Origin: Clostridium sp. D53t1_180928_C8
Lineage (GTDB): Bacteria > Bacillota > Clostridia > Clostridiales > Clostridiaceae
Length of the DNA: 64,000 nucleotides
Assembly: GCF_015667795.1 (NCBI RefSeq)
Contig: NZ_JADPEL010000009.1
Location: 62,001-126,000 of the forward strand
Direction: 5' to 3'
This document shows, in pieces, positions 1 to 8,066 of the stretch (position 1 is its first letter; each line of letters opens with the position of its first letter). Under the pieces are notes generated by a model. That model ran no database searches and had not been told where the DNA came from. It was given only the letters and a program-made list of their open reading frames with translations. A program made the position numbers and the translations under genes.

Positions 1-924
1 ATTCCTTTTAAAGAATTAACATCTGAAGATAGACTTAATTCAGTGTTAGAAAATTTAAAAGTTGGAGATACAATAAAAGCTAAAGTAATTAAATTAAAAA
101 ATGAAGATAATTATGTAGTATTATCTAGATTAGAATATGAAAAAGAGGAAACTTTAGCTAAATTAGAAGATTTCTTCAATACTAAAGCTGAATTTGATGT
201 TGTTATTAAAGATGCTAAAGAAAAAGGCTTAGTAGCATATTATAATGGTGTAAGAATATTTGTTCCTGCATCTCAAATAGATACAAAATATGTTGAAAAT
301 AAAGAAAGTTTAGTAGGAACTACTTTAAATGTAAGATTAATAGATTTTTCTAGAGATAATCTTTCAAAAATAGTTGCATCAAGAAGAATAATATTAGAAG
401 AAGCTAAGGAAGCTAAGGAAAAATTAGCTTGGGAAGCATTAAATGAAGGTGATGTTGTAAAAGCTGAAATTAAAAGATTCACTAAATTTGGTGCTTTTGC
501 AGAAATCAATGGTATTGATGGTTTAATTCATTTATCACAACTTTCATGGAAACATGTTAATTCTTGTGACGAAATATTAAAAATTGGTGAAATTGTTGAT
601 GTTAAAATCTTAAGCTTAGACAAAGAACAAAAGAAATTATCTTTAAGCATAAAAGCTTTAACTCCAGAACCATGGAGCGTTGTAGAAGAAAAATATGCTG
701 TTAACTCAGCTGTTTTAGGTAAAGTAGTTAGGATTAATGATTTTGGTGCTTTTATAGAATTAGAACCAGGAATTGATGGGTTAGTTCATATTTCTAAAAT
801 AAGCCACGATCACATTAAACATCCATCTGAAGTATTAAAAATAGATGAAGAAGTTAAATGTATAATATTAAGTATTGATAAAGAAAACAAAAGAATTGCA
901 TTAAGTATTAAAGATGCTCAATAA
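1..924 (+). CDS. S1 RNA-binding domain protein, 3' part (likely IspH-S1 fusion tail)
   Basis: The frame is open from the first base, so the 5' end lies outside the window. The visible ~307 residues contain the end of one S1 domain followed by three more. The last two are the most canonical, with the FGAF and GIDGLIHLSQLS / GIDGLVHISKIS pattern and the closing KKLSLSIK / KRIALSIK. S1 domains bind single-stranded RNA, as in ribosomal protein S1. In clostridia this type of S1 array is usually fused to the C-terminus of IspH, the last enzyme of the non-mevalonate isoprenoid pathway. That the missing N-terminus is IspH is inference from this family habit. A strong hairpin terminator follows 17 bases after the stop. 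Confidence 0.85.
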   Translation: MPFKELTSEDRLNSVLENLKVGDTIKAKVIKLKNEDNYVVLSRLEYEKEETLAKLEDFFNTKAEFDVVIKDAKEKGLVAYYNGVRIFVPASQIDTKYVENKESLVGTTLNVRLIDFSRDNLSKIVASRRIILEEAKEAKEKLAWEALNEGDVVKAEIKRFTKFGAFAEINGIDGLIHLSQLSWKHVNSCDEILKIGEIVDVKILSLDKEQKKLSLSIKALTPEPWSVVEEKYAVNSAVLGKVVRINDFGAFIELEPGIDGLVHISKISHDHIKHPSEVLKIDEEVKCIILSIDKENKRIALSIKDAQ

Positions 925-940
925 TATTTAGCAATAAACG

Positions 941-976
941 AAAAGATTACACATATATATAAGTGTAATCTTTTTA
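941..976 (+). terminator. Rho-independent terminator of the S1-domain gene
   Basis: The inverted repeat AAAGATTACAC / GTGTAATCTTT has a ten-base AT loop and is followed by a T run, directly after the stop codon. Confidence 0.9.
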
Positions 977-1037
977 TGTATTAAGGGTTATTATTTTTAT
1001 AAAAGGGTTATGAGAAAATTAAAATTAGGGGTTAAAT

Positions 1038-1973
1038 ATGGTATTGTTAGAAAGGTTGTCTAGTAATAATTTTGAGAATTTTAAAACTTTAAATTTAGAG
1101 AGATTCAGCAAGGAAAGCTATGATAAAAACTTTTTTGAATACTATGAAAATGAAAAATTCTTTTTAAAAATTTTTCTAAAAAAATTTGTTAAACTATTTA
1201 TTTATAATAAAAAAGTTATAGGTTATATATGGTATGAAGTTCCTGTAGAAATTCCTGTCCGTGTCTGGTCATTATATGTTAAACCAGAATATTTAAACTT
1301 ATTATCATCTGATATTTTAAATAGCTTTAATAATAGCGTTCTCTCTTATGAAACTTGTGATGATGAAACTAATAATGAAATGCTTTCAAAATTAGGCTTT
1401 AAAAAGGTTAAACCTTCAATTTTGATGAGTATGGATTTAAAGAACTATACTAAAGAACAACAAACAGATAAACTATTATCTTCATTAAAAGGTAATTCTT
1501 ATTTATTAGAGAAAATAAATATATTATATAATTCTAATATGGCTAATATTAAAATATCTATAGAAAAAGTTATTTTAAATAAAGATGAAGAATTACGATG
1601 TAAATTACAAAACTCTATTTTTTCAGCATCTACTAGGATTCCATTAGAAATTGAAGATATAGAAAATGATATACAACAAGATTATTATATAGAAGATTTA
1701 TCTATTTTTATTAAAATAAATAATGTAGCTATTGGCTATGGTCAAATAATTTACAACAGGGATATGTATACTGTTGTTAACTTTGGAATTATTAAAGAGT
1801 TTAGAAATTTTGGTTTTGGTAAAATTTTGTTGAATTCTTTAATTCATAAAGCAAAGGATATGAATATTGATGAATTATTTATAAGAGTTGAAGAAACTAA
1901 TTATAGTGCGTTAAAACTATATAATTGGATAGGCTTCACCCCTAAATCTATAATTAATAGGTGGGAGAGATAA
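1038..1973 (+). CDS. GNAT family N-acetyltransferase, two-domain
   Basis: This 311-residue protein ends in a clear GNAT domain, roughly residues 155-311. It has the acetyl-CoA loop RNFGFGKILL (the Q/RxxGxG/A motif) and the typical ALKLYNWIGF end. The first 140 residues look like a second, degenerate GNAT fold, with its own KLGFKKVKPS tail at the expected place. The enzyme should transfer an acetyl group from acetyl-CoA to an amine, but the substrate cannot be read from sequence. It is monocistronic, lying between two terminators. The start is chosen at an ATG about eight bases after AGGGG. Confidence 0.8.
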   Translation: MVLLERLSSNNFENFKTLNLERFSKESYDKNFFEYYENEKFFLKIFLKKFVKLFIYNKKVIGYIWYEVPVEIPVRVWSLYVKPEYLNLLSSDILNSFNNSVLSYETCDDETNNEMLSKLGFKKVKPSILMSMDLKNYTKEQQTDKLLSSLKGNSYLLEKINILYNSNMANIKISIEKVILNKDEELRCKLQNSIFSASTRIPLEIEDIENDIQQDYYIEDLSIFIKINNVAIGYGQIIYNRDMYTVVNFGIIKEFRNFGFGKILLNSLIHKAKDMNIDELFIRVEETNYSALKLYNWIGFTPKSIINRWER

Positions 1974-2013
1974 TAAATTATTCATAATAAGTAAATTAAC
2001 TGATTAATTATTT

Positions 2014-2056
2014 AAATACCATATTATTCATTTTTGAATAATACGGTATTTTTTGT
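2014..2056 (+). terminator. Terminator of the GNAT gene
   Basis: A 17-bp stem with one mismatch (AAATACC... / ...GGTATTT), a short T-rich loop and a trailing T run. Confidence 0.85.
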
Positions 2057-2167
2057 TAATAATTTAAATAATATAGATAGATAACTCTTAACACTTTATT
2101 TTATACAAAATTATATGTTATAATACATTGAGAATTGATTATATAAATAACAATGGAGGAAATAGTT

Positions 2168-3511
2168 ATGGCTAACGAACTAAATAGTAAATCATTAAAG
2201 TATTATATAGAAACTTGGGGCTGCCAAATGAATGAAGAGGATTCAGAAAAACTTTCAGGCATGCTTAAAAGACTTGGATATACAAGAACTGAAGAAAAAA
2301 ATGAAGCTGGAATAATTTTATACAACACTTGTTGTGTTAGAGAAAATGCTGAAAATAAAGTATTTGGTAACTTAGGTCAATTAAAAAAATTAAAAGAAAA
2401 AAATCCTGATTTAATAATTGGTATATGTGGTTGCATGATGCAACAAGAGGGAATGGCAGATAAAATATTAAAGCAATTCCCATATGTTAATATTATATTC
2501 GGAACTCATAATGCATATAAATTCCCTGAATATTTAAACAGAGTAAGAACAGAAGGTGTTCAAATAAAAGAAATATTCAATAAAGAAGAAGAAATAGTTG
2601 AAGGTCTACCTATAGATAGACAAAGTGATGTAAAAGCATTTGTTACTATAATGTATGGATGTAACAATTTCTGTACTTATTGTATAGTACCATTTGTAAG
2701 AGGTAGAGAAAGATCAAGAAAACCTGAAGATATAATAAATGAAATAAAAGAATTAGTTTCAACTGGGTATAAAGAAATAACTCTTTTAGGTCAAAACGTA
2801 AACTCTTATGGAAAAGGTCTTGAAAAAGAAGTTTCATTTGCAGAGCTTTTAAGAATGATTAATGAAATAGAAGGTTTAGAAAGAGTTAGATTTATGACAT
2901 CTCATCCTAAAGATTTAAATGATGATGTTATTAAAGCTGTTAAAGAATGTGGTAAACTATGTGAGCAAATTCACTTACCTGTACAAAGTGGATCTGATAG
3001 AATATTAAAGAAAATGAATAGACACTATACAAGAGAATACTATATGTCTTTAGTAAATAAAATTAAGCAAGAAATTCCAGATGTTGCAATAACAACAGAT
3101 ATAATTGTTGGATTCCCTGGAGAAACTGAAGAAGATTTCTTAGATACTTTAAATCTAGTAAAGGAAGTTCAATATGATTCAGCCTTTACATTTATATATT
3201 CTAGAAGAAATAATACACCTGCTGATATGATGTTAGATCAAGTTTCTGAAGAGGATAAACATCATAGATTTAATAGATTAGTAGAAGCTGTTAATAATGG
3301 CGTTATAGCTAAGAATAAAGCTTATGATGGTAAAGTTGTTGAAGTATTAGTTGAAGGTACTAGCAAAAATGATGAAAGTAAGCTTTCAGGTAGAACTAGA
3401 AATGGTAGATTAGTTAATTTCTCTGGAGAAGGAGTAAATGTTGGTGACATAGTAAATGTTAAAGTTACTAAGGCTCAAAACTTCTCTCTAATTGGTGAAG
3501 CAATTAAATAA
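2168..3511 (+). CDS. miaB: tRNA-2-methylthio-N6-dimethylallyladenosine synthase
   Basis: MiaB adds a methylthio group to i6A37 of tRNAs that read UNN codons, using radical SAM chemistry. The N-terminal domain carries the three cysteines of the auxiliary cluster ([24 protein letters not shown]). The radical-SAM motif [10 protein letters not shown] follows near residue 160, and a C-terminal TRAM domain binds RNA. An in-frame ATG at 2153 overlaps the GGAGGA ribosome binding site at 2155-2160, so I place the start at 2168, giving 447 residues. A TATAAT box lies at 2119-2124 but the -35 is weak. In many clostridia miaB is followed directly by mutS; here a 4.5-kb accessory block intervenes. RimO, its paralogue for ribosomal protein S12, is also present in this window. 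Confidence 0.97.
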   Translation: MANELNSKSLKYYIETWGCQMNEEDSEKLSGMLKRLGYTRTEEKNEAGIILYNTCCVRENAENKVFGNLGQLKKLKEKNPDLIIGICGCMMQQEGMADKILKQFPYVNIIFGTHNAYKFPEYLNRVRTEGVQIKEIFNKEEEIVEGLPIDRQSDVKAFVTIMYGCNNFCTYCIVPFVRGRERSRKPEDIINEIKELVSTGYKEITLLGQNVNSYGKGLEKEVSFAELLRMINEIEGLERVRFMTSHPKDLNDDVIKAVKECGKLCEQIHLPVQSGSDRILKKMNRHYTREYYMSLVNKIKQEIPDVAITTDIIVGFPGETEEDFLDTLNLVKEVQYDSAFTFIYSRRNNTPADMMLDQVSEEDKHHRFNRLVEAVNNGVIAKNKAYDGKVVEVLVEGTSKNDESKLSGRTRNGRLVNFSGEGVNVGDIVNVKVTKAQNFSLIGEAIK

Positions 3512-3518
3512 TTTTTTA

Positions 3519-3549
3519 GGATAACTTCTATATAGGAGTTATCCTTTTT
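3519..3549 (+). terminator. Terminator of miaB
   Basis: The inverted repeat GGATAACT / AGTTATCC is followed by TTTTT. Confidence 0.85.
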
Positions 3550-3676
3550 ATAATATTCCTATATTAACTATAACAACCTCTTTTATAATTTAATTTATCT
3601 ATGAATGAAATGTATTAAAGTATATTAATAAAAATATAGATCTAATCCAATTATAATAGATTTTGGGGTATTTAAA

Positions 3677-3799
3677 ATGGAGAAATTTTACACCTATTCT
3701 TTTATAAGAGATTTTTTTAGAAAAGAAGGGACAAGTATAGAAGGTAAAAAATATAGAGAAAAGCACAAGGAAAAAGTGTTAAAAGTAAAGAAAGAATAG
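3677..3799 (+). other. 40-codon open frame in phase with the SGNH hydrolase
   Basis: A short open frame begins at an ATG seven bases after a weak GGGG. It encodes a basic, lysine-rich peptide (MEKFYTYSFIRDFFRKEG... ending KVKKE) and stops at a TAG at 3797-3799. The reading frame is the same as that of the hydrolase starting at 3839, with no further stop between them. It is either a tiny independent gene or the 5' end of the hydrolase gene cut off by a nonsense codon. I cannot decide from sequence alone. Confidence 0.35.
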
Positions 3800-3838
3800 T
3801 ATAAAAAAACTAAATTAACAATAGATTATAAAGAATAT

Positions 3839-4603
3839 ATGATGATTGAAGGTGATATTATTCCTACTGTATTTAGTGAAATTAGGAAAATTTGTTTTAA
3901 TAGATGTATAAAATCCCCTAACTTAAATTTTGAAACTCCATTTACACGATTTGAGGGTAAAAAATTATTAGTAATTGGAGATAGCATAACAGAAGTTAAT
4001 TTTAGAACCACTAGAAACTATCATAGTTATATTCAAGAATGGCTAAAATTTGGAGCAGTAATAAACGAAGGTAAAAGTGGAACTGGTTTAGTTAGACCAA
4101 GAGATGGAAATCTTGGTGCTTTAGATAGATTAAATGAATTCACTGTTGACTGTGATTATATTTTATATATGGGAAATATGAATGATGGTACTGGTGGAAA
4201 TGGTTCCTTGACAGAACTGGGTACTTTTGGAGATTCCACTAGAAATACTGTATATGGCGCTTGGAAATTATTTATTGAGGGATTAATTAAAAAATACCCT
4301 AATAAGCCTATAATAGTGTGTTCCTCTACACCTAGAAATCAAACAAGTGATTTAGGAATTTGTTGGGGTAAAAATGGTTGGTATGAAGATTGGCTAAAAG
4401 CCTCAAAAGAAGTTTGTGAAAACTATTCAATACCATTTTTAGACTTATATCATAATAGTGGTTTAAGACCTTGGATATCGTCAAATAATAAGGAGTTTTT
4501 TAGTTGTAAACAGTCTCTTGAGGGTGATGGAATACATCCTAACGAAAAGGGTCACGAAATAATTGCTTATAAAATTTATGAATTTATAAAGCAATATGCT
4601 TAA
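3839..4603 (+). CDS. SGNH/GDSL-type hydrolase
   Basis: The protein has the family blocks in order: GDSITE (nucleophile Ser) near residue 46, the oxyanion GKSGTG region, MGNMNDG (block III, GxND) near residue 111, and DGIHPNEKGH (block V, Asp and His of the triad) near residue 231. It should be a serine esterase, lipase or acetylesterase. There is no signal peptide at the chosen start, and no ribosome binding site upstream of 3839. The frame extends upstream through a single TAG into the 40-codon segment at 3677. The gene may therefore be 5'-truncated by a nonsense mutation, while the catalytic domain looks intact. Confidence 0.8.
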   Translation: MMIEGDIIPTVFSEIRKICFNRCIKSPNLNFETPFTRFEGKKLLVIGDSITEVNFRTTRNYHSYIQEWLKFGAVINEGKSGTGLVRPRDGNLGALDRLNEFTVDCDYILYMGNMNDGTGGNGSLTELGTFGDSTRNTVYGAWKLFIEGLIKKYPNKPIIVCSSTPRNQTSDLGICWGKNGWYEDWLKASKEVCENYSIPFLDLYHNSGLRPWISSNNKEFFSCKQSLEGDGIHPNEKGHEIIAYKIYEFIKQYA

Positions 4604-4605
4604 TG

Positions 4606-4773
4606 TCATCTTTGAATCTCATCTGTTTTGGGAGATAAAAGAAATAAAGTAATTATATGATGGGAATTGGCACAATATGTAATTTTATCTTCTAATATGA
4701 TTTCATTTCCCATATATTCTACAATGGAAGAGTCAATTAAATCAGAGTAATCTTTAGAGGCAATAGCCCTCTT
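4606..4773 (-). pseudogene. Open-frame remnant without a start codon
   Basis: On the minus strand there is a 54-codon frame bounded by TAA upstream and TGA at 4606-4608. Its residue pattern looks like coding sequence (KRAIASKDYSDLIDSSIV...). No ATG, GTG or TTG stands near its 5' end and no ribosome binding site is visible. It reads as the C-terminal scrap of a lost gene of unknown family, lying tail to tail with the SGNH hydrolase. Confidence 0.3.
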
Positions 4774-4801
4774 TTATTTTATAAAAATAAATTAAATAAT
4801 G

Positions 4802-4845
4802 AAAAGGCTAGTAGATGGGAAAAATCTTACTTACTAGCCTTTTTA
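4802..4845 (+). terminator. Hairpin terminator upstream of the agrD-like gene
   Basis: AAAAGGCTAGTA pairs with TACTAGCCTTTT, followed by TTTTATT. It could end transcription of the SGNH hydrolase unit. It also insulates the agrD-like promoter that follows. Confidence 0.75.
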
Positions 4846-4954
4846 TTAAAAAAAAAATGTTTTTATTGCTTTTTTGTAGTTCAGTACAATATCTATTTTC
4901 TCCTTTATAACTATGGTAAAAATTATAAAAATAACAAATAATACGCAAAAACAA

Positions 4955-4982
4955 TTGAAAAAATAAAGTAATATGATATAAT
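4955..4982 (+). promoter_or_regulatory. Putative sigma-A promoter of the agrD-like/GHKL pair
   Basis: TTGAAA at 4955-4960 and TATAAT at 4977-4982 are separated by 16 bases, 43 bases upstream of the agrD-like ATG. A second TATAAT occurs at 4989-4994. Confidence 0.6.
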
Positions 4983-5024
4983 TATGGATATAATGTATAA
5001 AAGTGTAAAAGGAGAGAGGTTAAA

Positions 5025-5147
5025 ATGAAAAAATATATTGGTGAGTTTTTGCTTATGTTAACAACTGTTTTTGTAAATGTAGGTACTGCATCAGCATTTA
5101 TGATAGGAAATGAAGATATGCCTGAATCAATAAAAAAAATAAGATAA
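5025..5147 (+). CDS. AgrD-like cyclic lactone autoinducer peptide precursor
   Basis: This 40-residue peptide was found by reading the leader of the kinase gene. It has the AgrD layout: an amphipathic or hydrophobic N-terminal part (MKKYIGEFLLMLTTVFVNVG), a short core (TASAFMI, residues 21-27), then an acidic/charged tail with the PE motif (NEDMPESIKKIR). Counting back ten residues from the PE proline, the place normally held by the ring cysteine is Ser23. A Ser23-Ile27 ring closed as a lactone would therefore be the expected product; this is inference. The ribosome binding site GGAGAGAGG is strong. The GHKL kinase starts 16 bases downstream. No AgrB peptidase or AgrA regulator gene is found in the window, so maturation would need proteins encoded elsewhere. 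Confidence 0.7.
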   Translation: MKKYIGEFLLMLTTVFVNVGTASAFMIGNEDMPESIKKIR

Positions 5148-5163
5148 ATAGGTTTTTATTAAA

Positions 5164-6420
5164 GTGAATTTTAATATAGTAGACTCAATAAATTCAATTT
5201 TACAGTGTTTTATGTTTATATTAGTTCCAAACTATTGTATTATACCACGATATAGAAAAAGCAAAAAAGAAATAATTAGAAGTATATTTATACTATGGAT
5301 TATAATACAAATTACAACCAATATCATGGGAAATTCAAGTTTAGGAGCCATATTCTTGCATGCGATATTATTAATAACTGTTTCAATAATTTTTAATGAA
5401 GATTCATTAGGAGCAATAATTGCATTCAATATAGTTCAAGTATGCATAATATCAAATCTTATAATATGTAGCAACAGTTTTTTTACGTATGTTAATTATA
5501 ATATATTCGAAAATTATACTGAAATAGCAAATGTACTAGTTATGTATTTACCACAATATATAATGACATATTTTATATTAAAATATAAAAGTAAAATCTA
5601 TAAAGTTTATAGAAATATTAGAAGTAGAAGTTTTTCAATATTTTCGTTAATTATTATTTCTATAGTAATTGATTTTATAATGTCATATAACGGTATTATA
5701 CATGATTTAGACAATCCTCTATTTAAAGAAATAATATTTATTTTACTAGGTATATTTATATTGACAATTACCATTTATTTCATACATATAGATAAAAAAG
5801 CTAGAGAAATTCTTAAGTTAAATAATTCTTTAGAAGAAAGAATTAATGAACTTAAGAAATTTAATGATAATTGTAAAGCTGAAATTTCTTATTTATATAG
5901 ATTATATCTTATGAATGAATATGAGAAATTAAGCGATTATTTGAAGGGGATAATTAATGGTAATAATATTATATTATCAGAAGTTGAAAGAATGAATAAT
6001 TCTAATTCTATTATATTAGATATAGTTAATGGAATAGAGCATAGAGGAATTAATGTTATTATTAATGATGAAATAGATTTTAATGATATTGATGTATCAG
6101 AATTAGATTATCAAAGAATTATATCTAATATATTAAGAAATGCTGTTACAGCTATGAATGGAATTGGAACTATAGAAATTAAAACAAACTTTAGTTCAAA
6201 TTTTAGTATAATAAAGATTAAAAACGATGGTCCTAAGATTGAAGAAAATATAATTGATAAAATATTTCAAGTAGGAGTTTCAACTAAAGCGAATAAAAAT
6301 AAGGATAACGGCTTTGGGCTTCCAATAGTGAAAGATATTGTAGAAAAGAATGGTGGAACTATAGAAGTATATAGTGATGAGTTATTTACTGAATTCGTTA
6401 TTAAAATACCTAAAAAATAA
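5164..6420 (+). CDS. AgrC-like GHKL sensor protein lacking the phosphoacceptor histidine
   Basis: Residues 1-208 form six or seven hydrophobic membrane segments. A short linker helix follows, then a GHKL ATPase domain with an N-box (NILRNAVTAM, about 322-331) and glycine boxes (KNDGPKI about 353-359, DNGFGLPIV at 381-389). This is the architecture of AgrC, receptor of cyclic peptide autoinducers. In AgrC the dimerisation helix holds FRHDY. The corresponding segment here is KKFNDNC (231-237), with Asp235 at the place of the histidine, and no other histidine occurs in that helix. The start is GTG with a poor ribosome binding site, so it is probably translated by coupling to the AgrD-like gene 16 bases upstream. 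No response regulator adjoins it. Confidence 0.8.
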   Translation: MNFNIVDSINSILQCFMFILVPNYCIIPRYRKSKKEIIRSIFILWIIIQITTNIMGNSSLGAIFLHAILLITVSIIFNEDSLGAIIAFNIVQVCIISNLIICSNSFFTYVNYNIFENYTEIANVLVMYLPQYIMTYFILKYKSKIYKVYRNIRSRSFSIFSLIIISIVIDFIMSYNGIIHDLDNPLFKEIIFILLGIFILTITIYFIHIDKKAREILKLNNSLEERINELKKFNDNCKAEISYLYRLYLMNEYEKLSDYLKGIINGNNIILSEVERMNNSNSIILDIVNGIEHRGINVIINDEIDFNDIDVSELDYQRIISNILRNAVTAMNGIGTIEIKTNFSSNFSIIKIKNDGPKIEENIIDKIFQVGVSTKANKNKDNGFGLPIVKDIVEKNGGTIEVYSDELFTEFVIKIPKK

Positions 6421-6456
6421 AAAAGCTAGATACTATTAATTGGTATCTAGCTTTTT
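6420..6456 (+). terminator. Terminator of the GHKL sensor gene
   Basis: AAAAAGCTAGATAC pairs with GTATCTAGCTTTTT directly after the stop codon. Confidence 0.9.
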
Positions 6457-6846
6457 GGGAGTAAATATATTTATAACACACATTAACTTCTATCTACAAA
6501 TAGAACCCTTACAACTATTATCACGTCTTAAATCTTTAGTAGACCATTTATAATATCAACTACTATAACACCATCAATTATAATTTTCATTAGAATCTTT
6601 CTATTGAATAATATATTTTTTATTTTATATACTACATACTTTCTAATATTTATAGTAATTTCAAACGTTTGTTTTTATAATTATAGCATGTTTTTACAAC
6701 CAACCAAAGATCCGCTCTACAAAATTCAAAATAAAACTAGCTACAATTTGTAACTAGCTCTATTGTTAATTATTTTATTGTATCACCGGAATGGATATCT
6801 TAATTATGACCAATAAAATTAAAAATAAACATAAAAAAATATTTTA
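6457..6846. other. Intergenic region, AT-rich, no gene seen
   Basis: I see no gene here. The only structure is an imperfect inverted repeat at 6736-6758 (CTAGCTAC / GTAACTAG). Read on the minus strand it is followed by TTTTATTTTG, so it may terminate the 6847-7338 gene. Confidence 0.5.
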
Positions 6847-7338
6847 TTAAGTATTTTTTAATAAAGTACCTAATTCTGAGCCTTTAAAAATAGTAGTTAA
6901 AACTTTTACTAAATCTTCATATCCTTTTTTTATTGTATATTTAAAGTTAAGAATTTCACAATAATTAGAATCACTTAAAATGCAGTAATCACAGTAAATA
7001 TCATAGTCATAAATGTAATAATCTTTACGTGCATAGTACCTTTCTTTATCATAATCATCTAAATTAATAATTCCTAGCTTAGATAAATTTTTAATTAGAT
7101 CTTCTTCTAATACAATATTTTTTTCTACAGGAGTTAAATTTACAGTAATTCTTTTATTTTCTTCATAAAACGTAATAATTATATCTTTATAGGTTAATGA
7201 TATATACTCAATTGAATCAAACAAGGAATACCGTATCGTATATGTACCCTGTAATTCATTAAAGTCTGATGATTCTGAATCAATTTTGGATAATGCTTTT
7301 ATTAAATTGAACAATTTATTTTTAAGTATAAAAATCAC
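6847..7338 (-). CDS. Hypothetical protein, tyrosine/aspartate-rich
   Basis: I do not recognise this 163-residue protein. It has no signal peptide or membrane segment and contains a Tyr/Asp/Cys-rich stretch (YYIYDYDIYCDYCILSDS, about residues 106-123). The open frame begins with GTG at 7336-7338, but this GTG lies inside the GAGGTGA ribosome binding site. A normally spaced start would fall on the in-frame codon at 7327-7329, which is ATA rather than ATG. Translation may start at ATA, or at the GTG, or the gene may have lost its start codon. It stands alone between the agr-like pair and the YdjM-type pseudogene. Confidence 0.6.
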   Translation of the reverse strand: MIFILKNKLFNLIKALSKIDSESSDFNELQGTYTIRYSLFDSIEYISLTYKDIIITFYEENKRITVNLTPVEKNIVLEEDLIKNLSKLGIINLDDYDKERYYARKDYYIYDYDIYCDYCILSDSNYCEILNFKYTIKKGYEDLVKVLTTIFKGSELGTLLKNT

Positions 7339-7477
7339 CTCATTTTATTATTTACCATAAAATAATAAAATATTTAAAATTAATTTCCATTATCCATAAT
7401 TAGATATTTCAACAATACTAAAAGATGATAAATATATATACATTATGATTTTAGAGATTCTATATTAGAAAGCTTAG

Positions 7478-7877
7478 ATGAAAAGAACACATATACGCAT
7501 AAGAGTAATAAGTGTAATATTAATAATTAAACTATTTTATTTAGAGCCTATAACTTGCATTATAGGCTCCTTCCTAGAGTCAATTACACCAGATTTTGAT
7601 TTTAAATTTAAATTCAAACATAGAACCATTGCTCATAGTTTATTATTTTTATTTATTAGTGGCATATTTTTTGCTATAATATATTTAAATTTAAGCATTG
7701 GCTATTTTATAGGAAATATACTGCAGCAGATAGTTTTACTAAAATAAGGTTTCGTTTTTATATTCATTTATCAAAATAAGATATGGAATAAGAATAATAA
7801 AAACAGATGGATATATAGAAAAATTATTTTTATTAGTATTAATATATTTTATATTTATATTATTAGTTAAGAACTGA
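7478..7877 (+). pseudogene. Decayed YdjM-type membrane hydrolase gene (frameshifted)
   Basis: The first 89 codons (7478-7747) encode a degenerate version of the YdjM/DUF457 membrane metal-dependent hydrolase family. It starts MKRTHIRI and has PDFDF where PDIDH is usual, and HRTIAHSLLF for HRGxTHSLL. It then stops early. Coding similarity continues in the other two frames. ADSFTK appears in one frame at about 7727-7744. KVSFLYSFIKIRYGIR (7746 on) and IIKTDGYIEKLFLLVL then run in another frame to a TGA at 7875-7877. Two frameshifts and an internal deletion of the usual central part make a functional product very unlikely. No ribosome binding site of good quality precedes it. Confidence 0.75.
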
Positions 7878-7900
7878 GGCTATTCCTTGGTTCTTAATAT
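7866..7900 (+). terminator. Hairpin at the end of the YdjM-type pseudogene
   Basis: GTTAAGAACTGAGG pairs with CCTTGGTTCTTAA with a G-T pair, overlapping the old stop codon. The T tract is weak (TATTTTG). Confidence 0.55.
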
Positions 7901-7904
7901 TTTG

Positions 7905-7956
7905 AATTCGTCAGAAATTCGTCAAAAATAATTTGATTTCGTCACAAAACGTCAAA
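7905..7956 (+). repeat. Four phased CGTCA repeats upstream of mutS
   Basis: CGTCA occurs at 7909, 7920, 7940 and 7950, always preceded by A/T-rich bases (ATTCGTCA, ATTCGTCA, TTTCGTCA, AAACGTCA). The spacings of 11, 20 and 10 bases equal one, two and one helical turns. The array ends about 110 bases before the mutS start. It looks like a multimeric protein-binding site, but no known consensus comes to mind. Confidence 0.5.
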
Positions 7957-8066
7957 AAATATATTCATTTTATTCCCTATATTTTCATAGTATATTATTA
8001 AAAAAGTACTTTAAAGTGGCTAAAATGCTATATTGTTAGATTAAAAATACAACTGAGGTGATTAAC

